Below, one piece after another: positions 23,991-35,149 of a stretch of 64,000 nt of DNA (position 1 is its first letter; the number at the start of each line of letters is the position of its first letter). Where the stretch lies: the NCBI GenBank assembly GCA_963969495.1, contig OZ018338.1, positions 45,949,206-46,013,205 on the forward strand. Direction: 5' to 3'. A program made the translations under genes and the position numbers. This stretch comes from Ceratothoa steindachneri (taxonomy: Eukaryota > Arthropoda > Malacostraca > Isopoda > Cymothoidae). The notes below the pieces were generated by a model. That model ran no database searches. It was not told the DNA's origin and saw only the letters and a list, made by a program, of their open reading frames with translations.

Positions 23991-24181
23991 TAATATAAAT
24001 ACGAATACGAAGGACCATAAAGAGGTTTCAAAAATAATAATGAGCGGCGACTTAATTATTCTTGATTCAATTTGCTTCACGTTAACAAAAGAAAAATGCG
24101 GTAGGACAAAATCCCCCTGCGATAGAAAAGTTAACAGAACAGAGCGCATGATACAAAAAAAAATACTCAATAGTTTACAAT

Positions 24182-26985
24182 ATGGCACGTAAAAGAAAAT
24201 TAAAAATCCTTAGCCATAACGTAGGCGGATGGGAACCAAAGAAACACGCTCTATGTAATGCCTACCTGAAGGAAGATCCATACGTAATACTGCTTAACGA
24301 AATAAACACAGATCCAGTAATTAACCCTATCAAAACTTTCAACTACAACGTAATTACCTAAACGACTAGAGGCATCAATTTCGATGGGATGGCGATAGAC
24401 ATTAAGAAGAATATAAAATACAGTAGTATACAACAAATAGGTGAGGCCTACTTACTGGTAAAAATTGACACAACAGGTCCCCTTACTATAATAACAGGAT
24501 ACCAACCGCCTAGAATTTTTTTTTTACCGTTTCATAACTTTATAAACGTATTTGGACAAAGATACCAAGCTATATTTATGGGTGACCTAAATGCCCGATT
24601 AAGGGTATCCGGATACACTAGTAAATACAACAATATCGGCACAAATCTGGAAATTCTAACTGAAAGGGGCATTATGGAGAGAGTGGGACTGGATTTCCCA
24701 ACCTATATTTGACTAAGAAGAAAAGCAAAGGCAGATAGAGTACTGGTATCACCAGATCTAGTGTATAACTATTTAATAGAAAAAGAGCCACCTTCCACTA
24801 GCAACCATGAAATGGTCATTATTACCATATCTACGGATCCAATACAAACGAAATGTCCCATAAGAAAAATATAAAAACTGGCTAAGATACGCCGAGGAAT
24901 TGGCAAAGTACCAGCAACCAAACCTCAATGATACGACACTGGAAAAGATAGACTTAGCCACCGTCAATCTACATAAAGCGCTCGTGGATACCGACAGAAA
25001 CTGCATACCAGGAACAGATTATAAAACAATCCCCTACCCCATGCGTACAACCCAAATAGATACAATAGAGAGGGAATACAGGGGGCTTAGGGTAATGATA
25101 GAGCATTTGGCCCTACAAGAGAGAGCAGGGCAAGACTGCAAGAATTAAGAGCTGAACTAATAGCGGCAGTAGCCGCAGAGAGAGGAGTAAGATGGGACCA
25201 GTTTGTAGATTCAATCGATGCAGGACTTAACCCAACAAAGTTCTGGGGAAAATTTAGCTGGCAAGAGGTAAACTAAGATCAAGAAAAAGCCTATCAGTTA
25301 AATGCAATGGAGAGTTGATAAGAGAACCTCACATATTGTAAAATGCATTCAGAGAGCATTGGAGCGGAGTCTTCGATATCTCACCCAACGAGAACGAAGA
25401 ATTCGATCGAGAACACGAAGAGTGGGTGATTCTCCCAACCACACAGCATCTATAGAAACTATGGGGGAAGAAGACATCGAACCAGTAACACTAGATGAAA
25501 TCAAAGCGACAATCCGAGCTAAGAAGCAAAGGGCGCCTGGAAAATCGGGAATAACAAGAGAAAATCTCTTAAGAGCACCAGACCAATTCCTCAACAAATT
25601 CGTGGAATTGTGCAACACCTCGATAAGCGCTGGATATTTTCTTGATTCGCTAAAATGCGGAAAGATTATATTCCTGCCCTAACTGGAGAAAGCATAAGAC
25701 AAATCCGGCAATTATAGACCCATCACACTATTAGAAGTTATAACAAAGATTATGGTTTGGCTAATAAACAGAAGATTGGTCCACTACTTGAAGAAAACAA
25801 CCTGATACCAAAGTGCCAATTTGGATTTAGGAAAGGAAGAGACACGGAGACGGCGCAAGTCCTATTAGTAGAAACTTTGGCAAAGGCGGATTATAAGCAA
25901 AATTATTCAGACCTCATACTGAGAGATATCAGGAAAGTGTTTGATAAGGTGTGGAGATGCGGACTAAAATTTAGAATAAAGAGACTAGGATTGCCATCAA
26001 TTATGACCAAATGTCTGTGGACTACATTACAGATCGAAAAGCTTATATAGAAATCTAAGAATATCAGGGCCCAGAATTCGAGCTTAGAAAAGGAGTCCCT
26101 CAAGGAGGGTGCCTGAGCCCAACACTATATACAATCTATACGAGGGAACTCCCAGATCCAGTCTTTGATTCAACATTATACCTACAGTTTGTGGACAATA
26201 TTACGATAGTAACAAGCAGCCAATATAAACATCCACCAACAATGGCTAGAGTGTCTGCGGCTGAAATTAAAAACATAAACGAGGAAGAGAGGAGAATAAT
26301 AAGCATACCGTTAGAGTATAGGAGGAGAAGTAGAGGAAACCTCCAAGTGGAAAACCACTTGAAGAACCAGAACCATTATATAAATAAGAAAAAATAGGAA
26401 AATCTTGATGACCACTCACAAACTTACAATTATATCTATGGGAAGAAGATAAACTTAAAGAATAATACTCGACGACGAAGTTTATAGATACACACAGAGG
26501 GAAAGGTCCTGGGAATGAGAATTACAAGAAATGGTTACAGCATGCAAGTAAGTCTAAGAATAAGCTCTGCTAAGGCAAACGTAACTAAATTGTTGCAACT
26601 TAGGAACTTGTATACGAATAATAAAATTAAATTATACAATGTATTATGCAAATCCATACTGTTGTATCTCACTACTCCACTAAAAAGACGAACATCGTAA
26701 GACTGCAGAGAGTCCAGAATAGTGGAGTATTGATAATTACAAATACAAAAAGAAGCAAAGGACAACGACTGAGAGACCTACATGGAGAAATAGATATGAA
26801 ACCGGTTAACATGGTATTACATAAAAGAGCAGTAAAGATATAGGATAGATTAGAGGAAATAATTAACGAGGAGGAGAGAAGAACAATAGGCATACCGTTA
26901 GAGTATAGGAGGAGAAAAAGAGGAAAACTTCGTAGTGGAAAACCACTTGAAGAACCAGAACCATTATATAGATAGAGAGATATTA
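24182..26985 (+). pseudogene. ORF2 endonuclease/reverse transcriptase, Jockey copy E (broken)
   Basis: The start is MARKRKLKILSHNVGGWEPK (24182). Endonuclease landmarks are YVILLNEINT (catalytic Glu kept), IITGYQPPR, FMGDLNARL (about 24576) and TSNHEMVII (about 24800). Stops lie at 24361 and 24712. The linker includes RAKKQRAPGKSGITREN (25518-25566). RT pieces are NYRPITLLEV (about 25711), CQFGFRKGRDTETAQVLL (about 25816), LILRDIRKVFDKVW (about 25912) and GVPQGGCLSPTLYTIYT (about 26092). The catalytic box reads LQFVDN (about 26184), with the second Asp replaced by Asn. C-terminal LQRVQNSGVLIITNTKR (26704-26754) is normal for the group, but is preceded by the misplaced duplicate of the end of the protein. 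Confidence 0.8.
26268..26392 (+). repeat. Internal direct duplication in copy E (partner 26848-26972)
   Basis: The two stretches share long identical runs, for example CATACCGTTAGAGTATAGGA (26306 and 26891) and AACCACTTGAAGAACCAGAA (26351 and 26940). The downstream member is in the natural place (ORF2 C-terminus). The upstream one interrupts the region following the RT catalytic box. It is a duplication inside one element, about 580 bases apart, in direct orientation. Confidence 0.85.
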
Positions 26986-27109
26986 TTGTACAAAGCTCAA
27001 CTGCAAAGAGAACCCAATAATAAACAAGTTAAAACAAAGGAAAAATAGAGGCGTGAGAGACTTTAATAATATTACCAATTCGGAAGATCTGGACGACACA
27101 AAAGAAGAA

Positions 27110-30100
27110 ACTCCAGAGATGGCTGGTCATCCAGCGACTACATAAACACTCACCATTTTTCACTTTCACCAATTTGCCTAACAAATTCCATTCATTCTAC
27201 TACTACTTTATAGTTTGATTTTCTAACTTTATCAAGAAGTAAGATGTAAAAGATTTTTACAAAGCCACCCAAATGAGTTAAGGGGCTCCACCTTCTAAAC
27301 TTTTAGACGTATAGTAAAGTTTTTATCTTTAGTAATGCTTTAATCTGTGGACATACAAGTATAAAGACGCCTTCCCCCAGCTCTTGAAATTTCTCTTCAT
27401 TGCTGTTTTGTTAAGTAGGTCTTCTAGACCAAGTTTTATATGAAGCGGAAGGAGAAAGAGATTTTGTGAAACAGTCAGGGGTTTATTCTGGATGTTGAAA
27501 ATTCAGCGTTCGTATGTCTGTGCAAAATCCAGCTCGAGTCAATCTGACATATACTAGTCGGCCGATTTGTTGTAGAAGAGGCATAGAAAACAACTTTGAT
27601 TTGTGAAACCTAGCTGCATTCTTATCAACATATCAATGATTTTCATGTCCCCACATAATTTTCAATTATATTTCTGATATTTTATGGCATCTAGAAGCGC
27701 TGCAATATTCTAATAACACCTTTAATTTGCACATATTGTCCTATATTAGAAGCAGTAGCACGTTCTTTAAGCTTCTTTTCTATGAACTGATAAATAAGCG
27801 CAACTGAGAATGAGCCTGTTCTTGCGATTGGCTGCGAAACAATCCCGAAAATATATTTAGGAAAAATAGTGGTCCTTCACCAATAAAATATGAATTATAG
27901 TTTTGGTTCCTTTTTCTGAAAATGTTACCCAACGTTCTTCTCGAGCAAGCATTTTTCTTTCCTACGAGATGCCAAACGTCCAGCTTTAACCTTTGGGATT
28001 GCCGAATCTTGGACCATATCATTTGATTGTACTTGAGAGAACTGTTTTTGTTCGTTATTCTTACAAAATCTGCGTCCGTATTTATTTGACCCATACCAGT
28101 ACATGTATCATCAGATAACTCCTCTTCATCATGGCTACTTTCGATACCATCCTCTGGTAGTAGCAAAATGGAAATATTATCTTTGTGCGTGTATGGTTGT
28201 ATCGCTCATTCCAAACTAGGGTAGGTAATGTCATGTTTGTTCCGAGACAAAACCCAGTCACATGACAATGAAAAAATAACAATATGTACCATGTTCGCTT
28301 TACTCCCTCAATATCATGAAAACGGCAAAAGGCATTACATATTTTCGTGTTGAATCATTTTTGTAATCTGTTTAAATAAGCTGTCCAGACTATGTTATAA
28401 TCTTGAATCTGCAGACAAAAATTACACCAATGCTGATGGAAACTAGACGTTATATTCGAAAATAGAATGCATTTTCGAAATCAGTGCCCAAACTATATTA
28501 AGCGCACCATGAAAATACGCTTGGTGAATTTCGGATTGACGACTAGGGCTATCCTCAGCAGTATGGGAAAAATTGCTTAGACCTTAGAAGTTTGGCAATA
28601 AGATTTTCCAGTCATGTCCACCTCTTACAAAGGTTAAATAAAAATATTAGATTGCCGAGATGTTATAGTCGTTTTTTTTTAACAAAACATAAACATTAAA
28701 TATGATGTATTAAATACTTATGACTTTATTTAACAAATATATTTCTAGCATCATTAACAATAATTTTCTAGCGTTTAACTATGCGGTGGTTGCATGCTTA
28801 AAAATCAATTGGGTGTGATAAATTGAATTATGGAAGAAGGACGTGGAGGATGAGGGAGAACTTCTCTTACCGAGGTAAACTACCGGATACGTGGTCATAC
28901 TTGCCTCGTGTGGGCATAGATTTCCAAGAAGAATTAATCTCGATTCCTTCCATTAGTAATAAAGACTTTTAATAATTTAATGTTTAAGATACTCTTTGTT
29001 ACCAGAGCTTCTTATAAATAGATTATATTAGAATTGGAATAGGTTACAGTATTTTGGAAAACTCTTCTTAACGTGAAATTCAATACTATAATTTGATGAT
29101 GTCTTCTTCCCAAACGCAAGTTATTTTAAAGAAAAGAGAAACAGAGTTTTCCAATGATTAGTTTTGGCTTTTTTGACGTAATGGAAATTACTAATCTTAG
29201 TGAAAAATTATATTATATTCTCCATAACGTAGTAATTTTATTTCTTTACCATCTTATATAATATATCATACTAGAAGTCATAATATTTGAATTATATTTA
29301 CATATGCTTTACGAAATTACTACTTTGAGACATCGGTTAACTCTGAGATGCTGCGTTTCACTGCCACAACGGTTGCAAGGGGGCGTGTCATATCTTCTAT
29401 CTGGTAAAATGCACAAAACTCCTCACCCATGACCTCGAATTACAATTCCAATAGCTCTGAGAATCGTCGTTTTAGTGGAATCATTGTTTTAGTGGAGTAA
29501 AAGTCCAAATAAAAGTGGTTAATTAGTGTATGAGAATGTGTAAATATTTTGGAGCAAAAAGGAGTGTGGCCAGTGATATTCTACTGAAGCAGCTTAAGAT
29601 ATCCCTGCTTTACACTTCATCCGTACAGAATAGAGGGCCAATCTTCTTGTGAAGATTGTAACATCTTGCACTAGACTCAGCTTTCACTAGTAGCTATCTC
29701 ATCGTATCACCCTGCTCTATCATTTTGGTCAAAATGAAATTACTACTGTCTGGTTCAGATCCTTCTTATCGATTCTAAAACTCAAGCTCATAACTCCATC
29801 TCGTTTCATGTTGCAGACAGATAACTTCAGTTAGACTCACAAACAAATAAATGTTTGCTCTTAAATATCAAGCTAAGATTTAATTATATTAGGTTCATTT
29901 TGGTTAAGCATGACTTATTCAAAATATTTCATAGGTAGAGGGTACATTACACATGATTTAAAATAAATATTTTGCTATTCTAAAAGAGAACTGCAAAGTA
30001 TGTCTAGTGAAAAAAAAGAACACTGAACCAGAGCATTTTTAAAACTTTGAGAGAGGCAAATTCAATTTAAAAATTAGAAAAGATTCTTAAATTTTAACTT

Positions 30101-30600
30101 TTTTTCGAATAATTCAATACTTAAAATGAGGCTTTGTACATCTTTTGCAAGAAGGAAGTTTGAGTGTAAGTGATCTTTTCATCCGATGAAAATGTACCTT
30201 TGTTTTCGACTTTTTGACCTATTTGGAGTTGGGAAGTAAAAGTCTGCTCTTTTAGAATCCGAGTGAAACGTTTATTATAATTTTTATTCCAACTCAAAGT
30301 TGTTTTTCATTTATTTAGAAAATAAATCTATAACTAGAGAGGGCAAGATCATTACGAACCGTGAAGACACGAAACCTTCTAGAGCCTTTCCTCAACGGTG
30401 GCAATTCCTCTCGTGGGGTTTTGAATCAGGGATGCAAATGAAGGGGAAAAAGCTTCGAATTTGGAGTAGTAATGAGAATGAAGAAAGTTGAGAGGAAAGA
30501 ATATAACTAAATGATCCTTAGAGGCCTTTGTAGTCGTTTATATAATATTATGTGCCTTTATTTCTCCCTTAAAATGAATAGAATTAAACGGCATTGAATG
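27110..30600. other. Module after copy E, then unassigned AT-rich sequence
   Basis: At 27125-27190 a weaker form of the post-LINE module (TCATCCAGCGACTAC, then CACTTTCACCAATTTGCC) follows copy E. From 27240 to 30580 no gene can be supported. The antisense frame at 27780-28166 starts with an acidic run (LLPEDGIESSHDEEELSDDT), faintly like N-termini of piggyBac-type transposases, but nothing downstream confirms that. Confidence 0.3.
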
Positions 30601-30790
30601 TGGAGGAGACTGCCAACCAAGGAGGGTCGATCAACTCACTAGTGGGTTACCAGTTAAATAGGAAATGTGTAGGAAAAAAGGACCGTTTGTAAAATAAAGA
30701 AACATCAGGGCAGTGACCAAATTCGAACCACTGACTTCGCTTTATCGATATCAGAAGACGGGAGGCTCATTCCACTAAGCTATCCTATCG
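30600..30790 (-). repeat. tRNA-headed SINE
   Basis: On the - strand from about 30789 the sequence has a pol III box A (TAGCTTAGTGGA, complement of 30771-30782) and a box B (GGTTCGAAT, complement of 30721-30729), separated by tRNA-like spacing of about 42 bases. The head does not fold into a clean tRNA, and unique-looking sequence follows to about 30600, as in a SINE body. The 3' boundary is a guess. Confidence 0.55.
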
Positions 30791-33300
30791 TTAAAAAAGA
30801 CTTAGTTCACATCAAAGTTATAAACCGCCCACTTCTCAATTGCCACGTTACAAAACCTTCAAAAGAGGGGAAACGCACGAAAGATATAATAAATACTAAA
30901 AAGAAAAGAGAACATGGAGAGACAACGAGTCACCAATTGACCTCTGCCTGCCCCCGTGAGGGGTAAAAAGGGGACTTGTGTAACAAACCGCGGCTCCTTC
31001 TCAAAAGTCTTGAATCTATCCTTTATATTATAAAGGAAGAGGGTGGGGAAATAATGGCCCCTTCCCCCTCAGAGGACATCTTTGAATTGAAATTGATCGA
31101 CAAAGGAAGACAAAGAACACCCCGCCGCTAACCCCCTTAGAAGATTGACCGATTCTACCACTTGAGTGAGAAACAAAAAACGGATGGAGAAAGAAGAAAG
31201 ATTCCAATTCCAACGAAAGAGGGGAAAAGAGCGATGGTGATTCCAAAATTCCAGGAATTCTATAGCGAAGAGTGGAGGTCGAGATTCCTATGGAGAGCAA
31301 CCCGGCCATATTAAACGGTCGCAAAATGGGAGGTAAGCTATTCCCCATAAAAGAAGAGCCCTTGCGAATCTCCCTAAAAGAAGACCCCATGAGAAATCCA
31401 GCCGGAATAATCCAACGAGAATTTTAAATGAAGCGTCGAGGCGTCGAGTGATAAACAAGAAGCAAAGTCCGAACTTTATCAACGAATGATATACATAACG
31501 GAAGACAAGTTCTATGTAGTAAACATGGATACTTTTCATAAAATCAGACGGAAGAAAGATTAGGAAATGATATTAATATCAACAAAATAGTTTTAAAATA
31601 ATCAGGAAGAGTAACCGTCTAATATTTATGAGTTAATAGAAATTAGAAATCAATTAGTATAAGGAAATATATAGTACCAAAATAGTGCTAAATGAATGAA
31701 AAACATAATTAATAATAATATCAAAAGATAATAATAATGCAATCATTGTCAAATATTTATAAAAATCATGCATTAGTATAAGTATGAAATAAACCGTGAT
31801 TTAAAAATATCAATTGAGTGAAATCATTATCAACATTAATTTAATTTGAAATTTCACAAGAGACATGATTCAGGCAAAAAAATATCAAAACCAAGTAGAA
31901 CAAGAAGCAGCATATTGGTACTTATGTGAGAGTTCCAGAACCATATATTGCTGATGGTATCCGCCTTGGAAGAGAAAGTTGACGCAAAAAATTCTCAGTC
32001 CGCGGGTGCTTTGCAGCTTCTGCAGTGGTCGTAGAACCTTTAGAACCGTATTCAGGAGCGACAGGTATTATGTAGTTATAGCTTGCGGTTGGGTGATGTA
32101 ATTCATGATGATTCGTCCCACCGTCGTCTGCGTTGTCTCTTCTCGTCTCATTGCTTCCCTCTTCGTTTCTCGCTGGTCTTGACGGAAGCACTGTCAACGA
32201 GATAAGTCTCCATTCGCTGTGGCCTGGATAACAGATTTATCGTCTCAATGATGGATTGAAAATAACTTTTCAGCAACGAAAATAATAGTCAACATATTTT
32301 CAGAAGATGAAGCAATTATAATAGATGAAAACCTACATAAATGAAAATAAGACAGCTTGTGTTTCCTCAGTGGGGTTTAAAAAATTTACTCAATTCAACT
32401 TATGTCGTAAATTTTGCCCCCGGAAACGAAAGTGGGAATTATTGTAATTAGATAGATTCCTTTTAATTTATTTTTCTTTAATTGTTATATTAAAGTAAGA
32501 TGGGAGTAGTAATCATAATAATTTGTTATAATAACTTTTAATAAGTGGTCGTCGTTGCGTTTTGCGAAAGTGTATTGTTTGAGTTGCCACCTAGCCCAGC
32601 TCTTGGTGTCCCGAGAAGCTTCTTTTTCTTTCTGCTACTACGATTCAAAGCGAAAAGACATAAATACAGATCCCGTTATACATTCCTAAAAATTTCGCAA
32701 GTTATAAAGAATTGGTTCATACGTCATGCAAAGCCGGGAGATAATAAATTAGATATTTTGCTTTAAGTCTCATAAATATCAATGGATAAATAAGCCATTA
32801 TACAGCTCTAGGACCGAGAATAAATCACCAGTTCACAGGCTAAGTATATATTTAGCTATCATTTATTAACAATAGCTACCTATTTAGATCCATTAGACAT
32901 ATTATACTTAGACACTGTGAATGGGATATTTGATAATTACCTTATATTAGGGCAAGTAAGTTGAGATTTTTATTCTTGTACTAACTTTATCTTACAGACA
33001 TTATTTTTCATTTAAAATTTAATTTAATTATTTTTCTCATAGTTTCTTGTTCAAATTGTTCCCAGTGACCAAATTCCTAATTGAAAATTAAACAGGAAAT
33101 TCGCGAAAACTTAATAGTTTTAACATATGAACGCAAATCTTGGATACTGAATACAAAAAGTACATATAAAGCAAAGAGATCTCAAAAAACAGGGAATGAT
33201 ACATGTTATTACTATCATGCAGGGGCCATAAGCGAAATATTTAGATTATAACCCAAAAACGAGTATGAGATATTATAAAACAATTCGAGAAGAAAACACC
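30791..33300. other. Unassigned sequence
   Basis: 30930-31540 is less AT-rich and has antisense frames of 120 and 83 codons, but neither shows a family signature or a good start context. The antisense frame 31922-32197 (91 codons, rich in Asn, Thr, Pro and Arg) could be an exon or chance. The remainder is AT-rich with no gene seen. Confidence 0.25.
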
Positions 33301-33305
33301 AAAAG

Positions 33306-33420
33306 TGGACACAGGAACTCATAAAATGGACACTTTTACGCAACAAGATATCCAAAAGACGACCTCACATAAATTAAGAGGATGAATTTGATCAATAGGG
33401 AGAGCTACGGACCAGACACG
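33306..33420 (+). pseudogene. Possible RTE-type LINE C-terminal scrap
   Basis: The + strand reads KWTQELIKWTLLRN, then KRRPHIN and EDEFDQ, with one stop. It resembles the RW-K-L--W-P-----RGRP--RW-DD segment near the end of RTE-type reverse transcriptases. It is short and unsupported by flanking motifs. Confidence 0.35.
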
Positions 33421-34252
33421 TGCGCCGGAACGTGATCAGGGAAAGCTACTTGGAGACACATTTGTCAAGCAGTGAATAAAATTGGCTGTTATATATACAG
33501 ATGCACCGCCACCCGAAATAAAATGACACCAAATTTGAGGTTATATCTCAATAACGATCGCTCTTAGGGACTTAACAAGAGGGGAAGTTCCTCCAATGAC
33601 CTGCGCTATTTTGTGATAAGATGATAAATCGTTATTGCTATGATGGTTTACCATAGTTCAAATCACTTACAAGTACCTAGGAATGGCTAAATGAGGCTTC
33701 GGCCAGTATATGGCGCCACCCAGCGCTAAATCCGATGGCAGATTTTAAATCTGCAAGGTGAATAACTATAAGTACCATAGTCATATGGGTCATTTTATGG
33801 CTCTAAATGGGTACAATTGAACTTTACTCCTTTGAAAGAAAAAAAGCGACGCCTTGAACTGGCACTTCGCTGCAGGTAAAAACAATCAAATAAAATATAA
33901 TTTTTCTCTTTAACTTCTTATCCTATTACATGATGTAATGCCAAAAATTTGCTTCTAAAATTAAATATACAAAAACGTTGGCGCATATACATTTATAACC
34001 TACTCGAAAACAGATTGTGAGAAATGATAATAGCGTTATATAAGGGCCAACAGTATCCTTTACAAAGTGTAAAAGAGAAGGGGGAAAAATAAGTGTGGCA
34101 GATTATTTTACAAATATTAAAAAACTAACAGGGGTCAAAGGCGTCTGAGAAGTCATCGACCAAACTGTATTAGAGCGCCATAAAATATTAAAAAATTAAA
34201 TAAAATGATTTTAATTCAATAGGGAAATTTAAATTAAAAATGAAATTAATTT

Positions 34253-35143
34253 GTGAAAGAAACCAAGATTTCATTCTGGCATTTTGCACGCCAACCACTT
34301 CCTAGGTGGTCGACTCAGCGTGTGATTCTGCACCACCAGAATGCCAAGCACGTCACACTATCACTGGACACCACCAACTTTACTTCACCTCCAGAGGCGG
34401 AAATCTCTTCAACAACCTGTTCACGGTCAGTGAGTTGCGCTTCACTCTCTCTTCTTCCTGGATAACGCTCCTGGTCCGAAAATATCACGTACGCCATGAT
34501 TCGACACCTACTAGCGTTGTTCAACAGGATCTGGTAGTGGGGTACCTTGCCGGATTCCTAGGAAATGGGTACCGTACTTGGTTTTCTCGAACTGTGGAAG
34601 AGACTATTCCACCCCGGCTGGTTTCTGTCCAATTTCTCTAACCTCGTGTTTGCAAGTTGATAGAGAAGTTAGGCAAATGTTCTTTTATTTATTTCCTGGG
34701 AGCGGAGAGGGGGAACATGTACTAGATAGATAACTATCCAGAAACCTTTCCTTTGAGAGTGTTAAACGTCTCACGGTAATTTCGATTTGGAGAATGTGTA
34801 CGATTGCACGTGGTGATATGGTATCATGGATAGTCTTTATTCTATGGGGAAAGGGGATGTTTCTCCATTTTTCTAAGTTCTTGCGAGATCGTTGATTGGG
34901 TGGGGGGAAGGAAGCTCTCTTCCAACCAGTTGGACAAAACGAGGGTATGCCTCAGGTAAGTATCCTTAATGCTACTCCCATTACCTTGGACATCCGCACT
35001 ATCACCTCCGTGTTGCTGGAGGAGGTTCCTACGATGATCTACTCTTACGATGCAGTGCCACCGGATGGAGCGTTCCACTTAACTCCTCTGGAAAACTGGT
35101 TTGCTAGACTATACGCCATCGTTTTGTTCAATGTCCTAAGTTA
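34253..35143 (+). pseudogene. I-type LINE reverse transcriptase remnant
   Basis: Reading + strand pieces in order: NLFTVSELRFTLSSS (about 34408), ENITYAMIRHL (about 34476), ALFNRIW (about 34510) with LPDSWEMGT-like sequence, FHPGWFLSNFSNLVFAS (about 34600), FDLENVYDCTW (34781-34813) and EGMPQVSILNATP (34942-34980), then EEVPTMIYSYDAV (35020-35058). These follow the landmark order of I-type and related RTs, in which the segment FDLEKAYDTTW is characteristic. The YADD box reads YSYDAV, so it is inactive. Frame changes occur every 100-200 bases. The 111-codon frame at 34306-34641 is a partial reading of this. No endonuclease was found. Confidence 0.75.
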
Positions 35144-35149
35144 GGGGAG

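Larger units (their letters stand above)
22800..27110 (+). mobile_element. Jockey-type LINE, copy E (two ORFs, decayed, internally rearranged)
   Basis: Contains ORF1 (22825-23990) and ORF2 (24182-26985) followed by an A-rich tail. It is AT-richer than copies A and B and forms a distinct subfamily. About 105 bases from the ORF2 C-terminal end (26848-26975) also occur, with divergence, at 26268-26392, immediately after the RT catalytic region. The copy has thus acquired an out-of-order internal duplication. It is dead by stops and by loss of the RT catalytic box. Confidence 0.8.

Noticed and set aside
1..27110. Telomere of TTAGG type
   Set aside because: No TTAGG or CCTAA array is visible; only the orientation of LINE copies hints at an array, and other elements interrupt it.
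27780..28166. piggyBac transposase
   Set aside because: Only a short acidic N-terminal-like stretch is suggestive; no catalytic region or terminal repeats were found.
30930..31540. Coding gene in a less AT-rich block
   Set aside because: Several medium frames on the - strand but no recognised motif, and frames change without support.
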